DNA of 35,344 nucleotides from Verrucomicrobiota bacterium (GTDB taxonomy: Bacteria; Verrucomicrobiota; Verrucomicrobiia; Limisphaerales; SIBE01): contig VHCZ01000038.1 of NCBI GenBank assembly GCA_016871535.1, positions 1 through 35,344 on the forward strand. Reading direction: 5' to 3'. Under the pieces are notes generated by a model. That model made no database searches. It was not told the origin of the DNA and saw nothing but the letters and a program-made list of their open reading frames with translations. The position numbers were made by a program, and so were the translations under genes. Each line of letters opens with the position of its first letter. Within the stretch, counting starts at the first letter, position 1. This document shows positions 9,447 through 17,414 of the stretch, in pieces.

Positions 9447-10538
9447 ATGAATCCCTCCGACACGGCTTTCTACGTCACGGGCGGCACGCTGCGGCACGAC
9501 GCGGCGTCGTATGTGGACCGCAAGGCGGACAAGGAATTGCTCGAAGGCCTCGTCAACAGCGAGTTTTGCTACGTGCTCACGTCCCGGCAAATGGGGAAAA
9601 GCTCCATCATGGTGCGCACGGCCAACAAGCTTCGCGCCGGCGGCTTCAAGGTTGTGGTGCTGGACCTCACGGCCATCGGCCAAAATCTGACGCCGGAACA
9701 ATGGTACGATGGTTTGCTGATGCGGCTGGGACGGCAATTGGGCCTGGAACAACAACTGGAGGATTTCTGGAGCACGCGCGACCGCGTCGGCGCCGTGCAA
9801 CGGTTCATGACCGCGATTCATGACGTCGCGCTCGCGACCCTCGCCGGCCCGCTGGTGATTTTCGTGGATGAAATCGACATCGTGCACAGCCTGCCGTTTG
9901 CCACGGACGAATTCTTTGCCGCGATTCGCGAGTGCTACAACCGCCGCGTGGAAGATCCCGCCTTCCAGCGCGTGACCTTTTGTTTGCTCGGGGTCGCGAC
10001 GCCTTCGGAGCTGATTCGCAATCCGCACACCACGCCGTTCAACATCGGCCACCGCATTGAACTCACGGATTTCACCGAGACGGAGGCCGCGCCCCTGGCT
10101 CAGCGGTTGGATGCAGACTCCGGCCAGGCCCAGGCTTATCTCAAGCGCATTCTTTTCTGGACGAACGGCCATCCCTATTTGACCCAGCGCTTGTGCCGTG
10201 CCGTTTTCGAGGAGAAACCCAAACTCAGGCTGACGCTGCAGGACGCGACACCGCTGCAATGCATCGACGATCTTTGCGAACGGCTCTTTCTCTCGCCGCG
10301 GGCGCGCGAGCAGGATGACAATCTGCTCTTCGTTCGGGAACGCATCCTGCGCGTGGAAGTCGATCTCGCCAAGCTGTTGAATCTTTACGAGCAGGTGCAC
10401 CACGAAAACCTGATTCCGGACGACGAAGCTAACGAATATATCAATCAACTGCGGCTCTCCGGCATCATCGCGGCCGACTCGGGCCGATTGAAAGTGCGCA
10501 ACCGAATTTACCGCGAGGTCTTTGATCCACAGTGCTAA
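9447..10538 (+). CDS. AAA_35-type P-loop ATPase, probably lacking a C-terminal effector domain
   Basis: A 363-aa protein of the AAA-like (PF14516, AAA_35) group. Near the N-terminus is YVDRKADKELLEGL, then the P-loop-like SRQMGKSSIMVR, the Walker B VIFVDEIDIV, the HRIELTDFTETEA segment, and the helical NGHPYLTQRLCRAV. A winged-helix-like end follows with the family signature RNRIYREVFD. In relatives this signature is often followed by WD40, TPR or other effector domains; here translation stops three residues later, so the gene is either a short form or truncated. The function is unknown; such ATPases are thought to belong to signalling or conflict systems. The frame is open upstream into the MITE (a TTG at 9207), but ATG 9447 gives the family N-terminus. 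No ribosome-binding site is visible, since everything upstream is MITE. Confidence 0.8.
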   Translation: MNPSDTAFYVTGGTLRHDAASYVDRKADKELLEGLVNSEFCYVLTSRQMGKSSIMVRTANKLRAGGFKVVVLDLTAIGQNLTPEQWYDGLLMRLGRQLGLEQQLEDFWSTRDRVGAVQRFMTAIHDVALATLAGPLVIFVDEIDIVHSLPFATDEFFAAIRECYNRRVEDPAFQRVTFCLLGVATPSELIRNPHTTPFNIGHRIELTDFTETEAAPLAQRLDADSGQAQAYLKRILFWTNGHPYLTQRLCRAVFEEKPKLRLTLQDATPLQCIDDLCERLFLSPRAREQDDNLLFVRERILRVEVDLAKLLNLYEQVHHENLIPDDEANEYINQLRLSGIIAADSGRLKVRNRIYREVFDPQC

Positions 10539-11010
10539 TTGCAGCCATCTGCTGGGGGGCGACTTAAAGTGTCGGTCAGCGACTCCGATAGACTTCCCTC
10601 TCTCCCCGCGAGGAACGAGTGGGGAGAGAGTTGGAGAGAGGAGTTTCTTGGAAACATGAGAAGCGAGCCGATAGCAGCCTCCCATGAAACTCGATCCTGA
10701 ATTCTGAGTTCGTTCGCGCTTCTGATTTGCACGAATCTTCTCCCTTCCTGAGTTACTACGGGAATGCTGAGATCCATCTTCTCTTTTTGCCACAGGAATT
10801 CACCTCCAATGGCTGTTCATTCCATATCCTGGCCTCTCAAAGAATTCAACTCTGTGTCCAAATCCCAACGCTTAAATCCCCTTTTTCCCTCGCGCATGAG
10901 TGCCCGAACAAGTCTATGCGCGAGCTCCGCCGCAGCCGCTAAAGAAGGAGCAAGGATAGTAAACGATAGTGAAGCATACCGTACGAAGGATGGAATCTGT
11001 TGCCGCGGGA
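10539..11010. other. Non-coding gap with one strong hairpin
   Basis: No convincing gene is seen; short open frames have no family features. The only structured element is the hairpin at 10598-10630. The remainder, from about 10650, is less GC-rich than its surroundings. Confidence 0.5.
10598..10630. repeat. CTCTCCCC/GGGGAGAG hairpin repeat
   Basis: Perfect 10-bp arms CTCTCTCCCC and GGGGAGAGAG enclose a 13-nt loop. The same type recurs inside uvrA at 20098-20128 with a similar loop. It lies 60 bp after the ATPase gene and could act as a terminator, but it has no U-tract. Confidence 0.65.
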
Positions 11011-11039
11011 TTGACCGACGACGCCGTCGCGGACAGAAT
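11011..11039 (+). promoter_or_regulatory. Putative ggt promoter
   Basis: TTGACC (11011-11016), 17-bp spacer, CAGAAT (11034-11039), 29 nt before the ATG at 11069. Confidence 0.45.
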
Positions 11040-11068
11040 GAAATCCGTTGCCACCCAGTCAGGTCACG

Positions 11069-12883
11069 ATGATGAAATCACTGAAATCCCACTTCGTAGC
11101 GCTCGCACTTCTTGCAGGGGCTTTCCCCTCGGTTGAAATCCAGGCTCAGACGACGACTCGAACCATGCGGCCCGTCATTCGCGGACGTTACCACGCTGTG
11201 ACCTCCATGAAACCCGAAGCCACTTGGGCAGCCGAACGAATCTTGCTTGCCGGCGGGAACGCGTTCGATGCCATCGTGGCGGGGCAGGCCGCGCTTTGCG
11301 TCGCCGATGCCGCTTCGAACGGCGTCGGCAGCGACGCGGTCATTCTCATCTATGACGCCAAAGCGAAGAAAGTCTGGTCGCTGAACGCGGAAGGGACCGC
11401 GCCGCAGCTCGCGACGATTGAGTGGTACCAGAAACACAACAACGGCAAGCTGCAGGTGGATGACGGACTATTGGCAGGCACCGTGCCGGGCGTGGTCGAT
11501 GCCTGGCACCTCCTGCTGGATCGCTGGGGCACGATGAGCTTTGCGCAGACGCTCGCGCCGGCGATCGATCTGGCGGAAAATGGTTTTCCCCTCAGCCGCA
11601 GTTTGGCCGGCGCCATCGCGGGCTCCAAGAAGCTCAAGAAATATCCTTCCAGCGTCCGCGTTTATTATCCGGGCGGGCAGCCGCCCAAGGCCGGCGAGAT
11701 CTTTCGCAATCCAGACCTGGCCCGGACGTTGAAAAAGCTCGTGGAAGCCGAGCGCCAGAACCGCTTCAAAGGCCGATCTCGCGCTTTGAAAGCGGCGCGC
11801 GACCGCTTTTACAAGGGCGACATCGCCCGAGCCATGGCGAAGTTTTCCGAAGAGAACGGCGGACTTTTCCGTTACGAAGACTTTGCGAATTACACGGCGA
11901 AGGTGGAGGAACCCGTCTCGCTCGATTACCAAGGCTACCAGGTTTACAAGAATCCTTCAGCCAACCAGGGACCGGCGGAGCTGTTTACGTTGAGTCTCCT
12001 CAAAGGATACGACCTGAAAGGACTCGGCCACAATACCGCCGAGTACATCCACACTTCCGTCGAAGCCCTCAAGCTCGCCTTCGCTGACCGCGAGAAATTT
12101 CTCGGTGACATGGATTTCATCCGCATCCCGTTCGAAGGCCTGCTCTCGGAGGAATACGCCCGCGAACGGCGCAAGTTGATCGATCCGGAGCGCGCGTCGC
12201 TCGAACTTCGGCCGGGCTCGCCCGAGAGATTTATGAAGACCAGCGGAATGTTCGGGGGCAAGGTCACGGTGAATTTCGAGGGGAAAGCGGACCACGAAGG
12301 CGACACGAGCTACATTGCGGTCGTGGATAAACAGCGCAACATGGTGACCTTCACACCGAGCTTGCACAGCGGGTTCGGAACGGGCGTCGTGATGGGCGAC
12401 ACGGGACTGATTTTCAACTGCCGCGGGGATTACTACTCGCTCGTCCCCGGCGAAGCCAACGCGCTGGCGCCGGGCAAACGGCCCCGCAGCACGCTGCAAA
12501 CGACGTTGGTCATGAAAGACGGAAAACCGCACATGGTCATGGGCAGTCCCGGCGGCGACGATCAGATCATGCGCACGATGCAGACCTTCCTGAACATGGT
12601 GGAATTCGGGATGAACGTGCAGCAAGCGATCGAAGCGCCGCGCTGGTCCACACGCAGTTTTCCCGCGTCGCCCTTTCCGCACACGATGTATCCGGGAGAA
12701 ATGTCCGTGGAATCCCGCGTGCCGGAACCTGTTCGCCAGGCGCTCGCCGCGAAAGGCCACAAACTTAAGACGACCGGCGACTGGTCGATGGGCAACAACG
12801 GCGCGATTGTCGTGGACTTGAACACGGGACTGCTGAGCGCCGGCGCGGACCCCCGCTGCGATGCCTACGCCTGGGCGTGGTAG
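11069..12883 (+). CDS. ggt: Gamma-glutamyltranspeptidase (secreted)
   Basis: A 604-aa precursor of the Ntn-hydrolase family that hydrolyses or transfers the gamma-glutamyl group of glutathione and similar peptides. A signal peptide (KSLKSHFVALALLAGAFPSVEIQA) predicts export. Family segments include AAERILLAGGNAFDAIVAGQ, SNGVGSDAVILIYD, GTVPGVVDAWHLLLDRWG and NPSANQGPAELFTLSLL. The autoprocessing/catalytic Thr is T413 in GDTSYIAVVDKQ; residues before it form the large subunit and those after it the small one. MGSPGGDDQIMRTMQ and VQQAIEAPRW complete the pattern. The ATG at 11072 is an equally possible start; an upstream TTG at 11048 is less likely because it pushes the signal peptide inward. 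The length is normal and no lesion is seen. Confidence 0.94.
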   Translation: MMKSLKSHFVALALLAGAFPSVEIQAQTTTRTMRPVIRGRYHAVTSMKPEATWAAERILLAGGNAFDAIVAGQAALCVADAASNGVGSDAVILIYDAKAKKVWSLNAEGTAPQLATIEWYQKHNNGKLQVDDGLLAGTVPGVVDAWHLLLDRWGTMSFAQTLAPAIDLAENGFPLSRSLAGAIAGSKKLKKYPSSVRVYYPGGQPPKAGEIFRNPDLARTLKKLVEAERQNRFKGRSRALKAARDRFYKGDIARAMAKFSEENGGLFRYEDFANYTAKVEEPVSLDYQGYQVYKNPSANQGPAELFTLSLLKGYDLKGLGHNTAEYIHTSVEALKLAFADREKFLGDMDFIRIPFEGLLSEEYARERRKLIDPERASLELRPGSPERFMKTSGMFGGKVTVNFEGKADHEGDTSYIAVVDKQRNMVTFTPSLHSGFGTGVVMGDTGLIFNCRGDYYSLVPGEANALAPGKRPRSTLQTTLVMKDGKPHMVMGSPGGDDQIMRTMQTFLNMVEFGMNVQQAIEAPRWSTRSFPASPFPHTMYPGEMSVESRVPEPVRQALAAKGHKLKTTGDWSMGNNGAIVVDLNTGLLSAGADPRCDAYAWAW

Positions 12884-12976
12884 AGCCGGCTTTCCAGCCG
12901 GCTCGTTTGGGCGACTTTCCAGTCGCCCGGCGGACGGGACTGGAAATTCCCGCCAACCCGCAGACAGGAATGTCTG
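12883..12976. repeat. Hairpin ladder with TTCC/GGAA loops
   Basis: Successive hairpins: GAGCCGGCT-ttcc-AGCCGGCTC (12883-12904), GGGCGACT-ttcc-AGTCGCCC (12909-12928), a weaker CGGGA/TCCCG hairpin near 12934-12951, and CAGACA-ggaa-TGTCTG (12961-12976). The first overlaps the ggt stop codon. It lies between the ends of two convergent genes and may serve as a bidirectional terminator, although no U-tracts are present. Confidence 0.75.
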
Positions 12977-13032
12977 CGCCACGTTTCATGGTCCCCTTGC
13001 GCGTTGCAGCGACCACGAAGGTTCCGCGTCCC

Positions 13033-14214
13033 TCACCACAACCGTGCCCGGACGAAATCTTGCCAGGGCCGCGCCCGGACGCCGGGCGCCACGGTTTCGT
13101 TCGGCGTCCCGACGCGAGCCGGTCGGTGGACGAGAGTCATCTTCACGCTGCGTTGAACGCCAGGCTGCCCGCTCATCGCTGCTGCGAGCCGCCGCATCCC
13201 GTGGGCATCGGATGGCGTCACCGTGTGCGCCGCCTTCGCTTCGATCAGGTGAACGGCGCCGTCTTTGCCTGGAACGACAAAATCCACTTCCAGCCCCTGT
13301 TGATCGCGGAAATAGTAGAGTTCGCGGCGGCGGCCGCTGTTGCACTGCGCTTTGACGATTTCACCGGCGATGAACCCCTCGAACAAGACTCCAAGAAACG
13401 GCGATTTTTCCAGTTCGGCCTCCGTTTCGATGCCGAGGAGATGGCAAGCCATTCCTGAGTCTGCGATAAAAATTTTGGGAGATTTGATCCGCCGCTTTCC
13501 CAGATTCTCAAACCACGGTGGCACCACAATGATCTGACCGGTGGTTTCCAGGATGTCGAGCCACCGTCCGATGCCGGGCACGCTCATGCCCAGCGGGGCC
13601 GCCAAATCCGTTTTGGTGAGGATTTGTCCATGACGGCTCGCGACCAGCGCGAGAAATCTCCGGAACGTCGCCGGTTCCTGAATTGCGCTGATGCTGCGCA
13701 CGTCGCGTTCCAGGTACGTCTGGACATAGGCGCTGAACCAGAGGGACGCGGCCCGCGGCCGGGCGAGCACCTCTGGAAAGCCGCCTCGGATCAAGCTCAC
13801 CTTTGGCGTCTCGCGCAGGGACATCGGCAGCAACTGGAGGACGGCCGCGCGCCCGGCCATCGACTCCGTCACGTTGTGCATCAGGCCGGCCTCCTGCGAG
13901 CCGGTGAGGAACCAGCGCCCCGCGCGCCGGGGTTCGCGGTCAATGCGTGCGCGGACAAAGTTGAACACTTCGGGAACATTCTGGATTTCGTCAAAAATGG
14001 CCGGCAGGCGCACCCGGTCGAGAAAGCCCTGGGGATCATCACGGAACCGCGACACCACGTCTGGATCCTCGAACAGATAGTAATCCGACGCCGGAAACAC
14101 ATGGCGAAGCAGGAATGTTTTCCCGGCTCGCCGCGGACCGGTGAGCACCACCGCGGGGAAATTCTTCGCGGCCATCGCCACCTGCGATTCCAGCTCTCGG
14201 TGAAGGTAGCGCAT
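13033..14214 (-). CDS. AAA_14 / DUF4143 family ATPase
   Basis: A 393-aa cytosolic protein with the fixed architecture of this family: an N-terminal P-loop domain (LTGPRRAGKTFLL, residues about 25-36; Walker B LPAIFDEIQ with D75-E76; sensor-like WFLTGSQE), then a winged-helix-like segment (HGQILTKTDLAAPLGMS) and the C-terminal DUF4143 domain with a nuclease-like core (ELYYFRDQQGLEVDFVV and VHLIEAKAA resemble the D/E-x-K core of restriction-endonuclease-like folds). These genes are very common, mobile between genomes, and of unknown role; a toxin or defence function has been suggested. The start ATG lies 5 bp from a perfect 31-bp palindrome. It ends tail to tail with ggt across a hairpin ladder. 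Confidence 0.9.
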   Translation of the reverse strand: MRYLHRELESQVAMAAKNFPAVVLTGPRRAGKTFLLRHVFPASDYYLFEDPDVVSRFRDDPQGFLDRVRLPAIFDEIQNVPEVFNFVRARIDREPRRAGRWFLTGSQEAGLMHNVTESMAGRAAVLQLLPMSLRETPKVSLIRGGFPEVLARPRAASLWFSAYVQTYLERDVRSISAIQEPATFRRFLALVASRHGQILTKTDLAAPLGMSVPGIGRWLDILETTGQIIVVPPWFENLGKRRIKSPKIFIADSGMACHLLGIETEAELEKSPFLGVLFEGFIAGEIVKAQCNSGRRRELYYFRDQQGLEVDFVVPGKDGAVHLIEAKAAHTVTPSDAHGMRRLAAAMSGQPGVQRSVKMTLVHRPARVGTPNETVAPGVRARPWQDFVRARLW

Positions 14215-14218
14215 ACGT

Positions 14219-14249
14219 GAGTTTTCTAAACTGGCAGTTTAGAAAACTC
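14219..14249. promoter_or_regulatory. Perfect 31-bp palindrome upstream of the DUF4143 ATPase
   Basis: Arms GAGTTTTCTAAACTG (14219-14233) and CAGTTTAGAAAACTC (14235-14249) are exact complements around a single G. The AT-rich makeup stands out against GC-rich DNA. It lies 5 bp before the ATPase start codon, on the 5' side, so an operator or a target site for the gene product is more likely than a terminator. Confidence 0.75.
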
Positions 14250-14452
14250 AAGCCAACAACCGTGCCGTCCGTCCCGCTTGCTGATCCCAAATCACCGATT
14301 AAGCCGAGGGAATTTGCTCTTGAACCGCGACTAAACGCCGATGGACGCGAATCGAAAGGAGAGCGAGGCGCCGCGCCGCCGCCGCCACTGGCTGTCGATG
14401 AGGTTCCTTGCGGGAAGAACTCATCTCAGCCATTTAAGGAGATTGCCTCCGC

Positions 14453-14481
14453 TTGACGCGCCGGAGATAAAATCCTACGGT
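14453..14481 (+). promoter_or_regulatory. Putative promoter of the DUF1080 gene
   Basis: TTGACG (14453-14458), 17-bp spacer, TACGGT (14476-14481), 18 nt before the ATG. The -35 box is strong and the -10 box resembles that of ileS (TACGTT). Confidence 0.45.
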
Positions 14482-14499
14482 GCCCACGTTCCTCATACT

Positions 14500-15132
14500 A
14501 TGAAACGAATAATCCTCCTCACTGCTGCACTCCTCTCCACCGCGTTCCTCGCGGCCGATGACAAAGACGGCTGGATTTCTCTCTTCGACGGCAAATCGCT
14601 CGAAGGCTGGAAAGCCAGCGAAAATCCCGACACCTTCAAAGTCGAAGATGGAAAGATCGTCGTGTTCGGCCCGCGCGCGCATCTCTTCTACGTGGGACCG
14701 GTTCAGAATCATAACTTCACGAACTTCGAGTTGAAGCTGGAGATCATGACCTTTCCCAAGGCGAACTCCGGAGTCTATTTTCACACCGAATGGCTCGAGA
14801 AGGGCTTTCCGCGCAAAGGCCACGAAGTCCAGGTCAACACCACGCACACGGACCCGAAGCGGACGGCGGGGCTTTACGGGGTCAAGGACAACTACGACTC
14901 CCTCGTGAAGGACGAGGAATGGTTCACGATGCACATCATCGTCCAGGGAAAACACGTCACGACGAAAGTCAACGGGAAGACCATCGTGGATTACACCGAA
15001 CCGGACGCGCCAGAGACCGGCCAGCGCGCTTCGGCCCGGCGCATCTCCAGCGGCACCTTCGCGCTGCAAGGCCACGACCCCGGCAGCAAGATTTACTACA
15101 AGAGTATCCTGGTGAAACCCTTGCCGAACTAA
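14500..15132 (+). CDS. DUF1080 (3-keto-disaccharide hydrolase-like) secreted protein
   Basis: A 210-aa precursor. The signal peptide is about residues 1-18 (KRIILLTAALLSTAFLA). The mature part starts with the family hallmark GWISLFDGKSLEGWKAS and continues with the beta-sandwich segments NFELKLEIMTFPKANSGVYF, KGHEVQVNTTH and WFTMHIIVQGKHVTTKVNGK, then ends with IYYKSILVKPL. The domain has a LamG/concanavalin-like fold; members are called 3-keto-disaccharide hydrolases, and in Verrucomicrobiota and Planctomycetota they are abundant exported proteins linked to sugar breakdown. The substrate cannot be read from the sequence. ATG 14500 is chosen over an upstream ATG because it starts the signal peptide and follows a promoter-like sequence. 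Confidence 0.9.
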   Translation: MKRIILLTAALLSTAFLAADDKDGWISLFDGKSLEGWKASENPDTFKVEDGKIVVFGPRAHLFYVGPVQNHNFTNFELKLEIMTFPKANSGVYFHTEWLEKGFPRKGHEVQVNTTHTDPKRTAGLYGVKDNYDSLVKDEEWFTMHIIVQGKHVTTKVNGKTIVDYTEPDAPETGQRASARRISSGTFALQGHDPGSKIYYKSILVKPLPN

Positions 15133-15151
15133 CCCAAACGCGGCGCGAGCA

Positions 15152-15176
15152 GGTAGGGCTGTGCTGCCGCACAGCC
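15152..15176 (+). repeat. Short GGTAGGGC-type hairpin
   Basis: GGTAGGGC leads into the hairpin GGCTGTGC-tgcc-GCACAGCC (8-bp stem). It shares its first eight bases with the 84-bp and 30-bp elements and may terminate the DUF1080 transcript. Confidence 0.6.
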
Positions 15177-15216
15177 ATTGGTTCTAACGGAATCTCACTT
15201 CACGAGCCGAACCATT

Positions 15217-15660
15217 ATGAAAAAGACAACCGCGATCTTCCTCGCAACCGTTGGCGTGGCATTCCCAGCCATTCTGGCCGCGCAGCAGCAAAACAGCGGC
15301 CCGGACAAACGAGCCGCCGCTCCTGGGACCAACCGCGACGTGAACTCAAAACTCGAGCAGATCGTGGCGATACGGGAGGTTCAACTTAAGAGCTATGAGC
15401 TTCAACTCCAGGCTGGGCGAGTCCATATTATTGATGGCTCTCCCGAAACCGCGCTGGCTGATGCTCGAATTCGGCTGGCACAGGAAAAGAATGACAACAA
15501 GGCCGTTGTCGATGAACTGAGAAACCTGGTTGCGGCGCTCGAACGCCGCCTGAAGCAGGTCCAGGCTATGACGCTGGATCGTTTGGCACCGGGAGACATC
15601 GACCGATTCAAGATCGCCTTGCTGGAGGCCGAGATACGCCTGTTAAAAGCGCAAAAGTGA
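15217..15660 (+). CDS. Small exported coiled-coil protein of unknown function
   Basis: A 147-aa protein with a signal peptide (KKTTAIFLATVGVAFPAILAAQ). The rest is mostly helical and charged: KLEQIVAIREVQLKSYELQL, DARIRLAQEKNDNKAVVDEL, LVAALERRLKQVQAM, DRFKIALLEAEIRLLKAQ. The heptad-like spacing of Leu/Ile suggests coiled coils, as in adaptor-like or periplasmic helical proteins. No known family is recognised. Its TGA stop overlaps a GTG in the frame of the downstream sulfatase, but that overlap is probably chance, since the sequence after it is repeat DNA. Confidence 0.7.
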   Translation: MKKTTAIFLATVGVAFPAILAAQQQNSGPDKRAAAPGTNRDVNSKLEQIVAIREVQLKSYELQLQAGRVHIIDGSPETALADARIRLAQEKNDNKAVVDELRNLVAALERRLKQVQAMTLDRLAPGDIDRFKIALLEAEIRLLKAQK

Positions 15661-15684
15661 ACCGCCTTCCTGTGATGATATTGA

Positions 15685-15769
15685 CCACGGATAACGCTGA
15701 TGGCACGGATAGGAATGCTGGTGCCTCATTTTACTCCTTCTTCATCCGTGTGATCCGTGTCATCCGTGG
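15685..15769. repeat. ATCCGTG heptamer hairpin, copy 1
   Basis: CCACGGATAACGCTGATGG plus CACGGAT on the left pairs with ATCCGTGTGATCCGTG plus TCATCCGTGG on the right. The same heptamer family occurs at 32644-32709 as a hairpin and as half units near 7858, 14320, 21010-21100 and 28690. It lies in the open region in front of the sulfatase. Confidence 0.7.
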
Positions 15770-15830
15770 TTCATTCCCCTGGGGCTCGCGGCGCAAAGAC
15801 CTCAACCCGGCTCTCGCCGCAACCGAAGGA

Positions 15831-15915
15831 GCGCGGCTGTGGTCGCAGACACAGCCGCAGCGCGCCAGAAACGCCAGACTGCTGCGGCTGGTGCTTTGCA
15901 CACAGCCGCGCGCCG
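15831..15915. repeat. GCGGCTGTG hairpin pair upstream of the sulfatase
   Basis: GCGGCTGTG-gtcgcaga-CACAGCCGC (about 15833-15858) is followed by a second partial unit (GCTGCGGCT ... CACAGCCGCGCG). It lies just before the likely sulfatase start and is read as protein only if an upstream start codon is used. Confidence 0.6.
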
Positions 15916-15935
15916 AAATCTTCGCAAGAACGAAA

Positions 15936-17369
15936 TTGATTCCAGTCACAATCGCAGGCCTGCTTGCACTACTCGGAGCCAATCCCTGTTTGCAGGCAGC
16001 CGCTCCTCAATCCGGAAAACCCAACATTCTCTTCATCCTCGCCGATGACCTGGGCTGGGCCGATGTCAGCTTCCATGGCGGCGAAATCAAAACGCCGAAC
16101 CTCGACAAACTCGCGGCGGCGGGCGTGCGGCTGGAACAATTCTATGTCCAGCCCGTCTGTTCGCCCACGCGCGCGGCTCTGCTCACGGGCCGCTATCCGA
16201 TACGGCACGGGCTGCAAGTCGGCGTGGTGCGGCCCTGGGCGCAATACGGCCTTCCGCTCGAAGAACGCACGTTGCCGCAAGCGTTGAAGGAAGCCGGCTA
16301 CATCACGGCTATTTGCGGCAAGTGGCATCTCGGCCACTTTGAACCCGCTTATTTGCCAACCCGCCGGGGGTTCGATCATCAATACGGCCACTACAACGGC
16401 GCGCTCGATTACTACACCCACGTCCGCGACGGCGGATTCGATTGGCATCGCGACGATACGGTTTGCCGCGACGAAGGGTACAGCACGCATCTGATCGCCC
16501 AAGAATGCGAACGGCTCATCGCGGCGCACGACGAGAGCAAGCCGCTTTTTCTCTACGTCCCGTTCAATGCCGTGCATGCGCCACACCAGGTGCCGGAGAA
16601 ATACACGGAACCCTATGCCCACCTCAAAGGGCCTCGCCGCACTTACGCCGGGATGGTCGCGGCCATGGACGAAGCGATTGGTCAGATCGTTGGCGCGTTG
16701 GAGAAGCGCGGCTTGAGAAAGAACACCCTCATTTTCTTTTGCAGCGACAATGGCGGGCCGCAGCCCGGCGTCGTCACCAGCAACGGGCCTCTGCGCGCGA
16801 GCAAAGGCACCCTCTACGAAGGCGGAATTCGCGTGCCCGCGCTGGCGGTTTGGGAGGGCAAACTCAAGCCCGGCACGATTTGCGACGAACCGTTGCACAT
16901 CGTGGATTGGTATCCCACGCTGCTGAAGCTCGCGGGAGTTTCACTTTCTCAAAAGCTGCCGCTCGATGGCCGCGATCTCTGGCCAACGTTAGCCGAAGGA
17001 AAACCCACACCGCACGAGGAGATTCTCCATAACGTGACGCCGGTCGCGGGCGCGATCCGCCAGGGCGATTGGAAGCTCGTCCTGAACGGCGGTCGTGGCA
17101 CGGCCGAGCCGGACGCGAAACCGGAGGGAGGGCAAGCGGCTCGAAGAGCCGGCAAACCTCAGGGCCGAGGCAATGCCAACGAGCGCGTCGAACTGTTCCA
17201 CATCGCTCAAGATCCGAGCGAGCAGACCGATCTGTCCGCGCGGTTGCCGGACAAAGTGAAAGAGCTCCGGGCGCGCCTCGATCATTACGCGAAGCAAGCC
17301 GTCCCGCCAAAGAGCACTCCCAGGCCTGCCGCCTTCAAATCGCCGAAGATTTGGGGGGAGAAAGATTGA
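15936..17369 (+). CDS. Sulfatase, arylsulfatase B-like (family S1)
   Basis: About 477 aa from a TTG at 15936, which opens a good signal peptide (IPVTIAGLLALLGANPCLQA). The mature protein has metal ligands in LFILADDLGWAD, the formylglycine motif CSPTR (Cys at codon 16158-16160, residue 75 from this start) in VCSPTRAALLTGRY, CGKWHLGH, and FCSDNGGPQPG. The layout, including RRGFDHQYGHYNGALDYYTH, is closest to arylsulfatase B / N-acetylgalactosamine-4-sulfatase-type enzymes. The enzyme would remove sulfate esters from polysaccharides outside the cytoplasm after Cys is converted to formylglycine by a separate enzyme. The frame is open back to GTG 15657, but that stretch is built from repeat sequences, so the start is uncertain. 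Confidence 0.9.
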   Translation: MIPVTIAGLLALLGANPCLQAAAPQSGKPNILFILADDLGWADVSFHGGEIKTPNLDKLAAAGVRLEQFYVQPVCSPTRAALLTGRYPIRHGLQVGVVRPWAQYGLPLEERTLPQALKEAGYITAICGKWHLGHFEPAYLPTRRGFDHQYGHYNGALDYYTHVRDGGFDWHRDDTVCRDEGYSTHLIAQECERLIAAHDESKPLFLYVPFNAVHAPHQVPEKYTEPYAHLKGPRRTYAGMVAAMDEAIGQIVGALEKRGLRKNTLIFFCSDNGGPQPGVVTSNGPLRASKGTLYEGGIRVPALAVWEGKLKPGTICDEPLHIVDWYPTLLKLAGVSLSQKLPLDGRDLWPTLAEGKPTPHEEILHNVTPVAGAIRQGDWKLVLNGGRGTAEPDAKPEGGQAARRAGKPQGRGNANERVELFHIAQDPSEQTDLSARLPDKVKELRARLDHYAKQAVPPKSTPRPAAFKSPKIWGEKD

Positions 17370-17379
17370 TTCGGCTTGG

Positions 17380-17407
17380 TTGACACACCGTCGCGCGTCA
17401 TTAGATT
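17380..17407 (+). promoter_or_regulatory. Putative uvrA promoter, leaderless layout
   Basis: Consensus TTGACA (17380-17385), 16-bp spacer, TAGATT (17402-17407), then 7 nt to the ATG at 17415. It begins 10 nt after the sulfatase stop codon. Confidence 0.6.
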
Positions 17408-17414
17408 GCGCCCG

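Noticed and set aside
12883-12976. CRISPR-like array
   Set aside because: The units are hairpins with different stems and no constant direct repeat or unique spacers; no cas genes are in the window.
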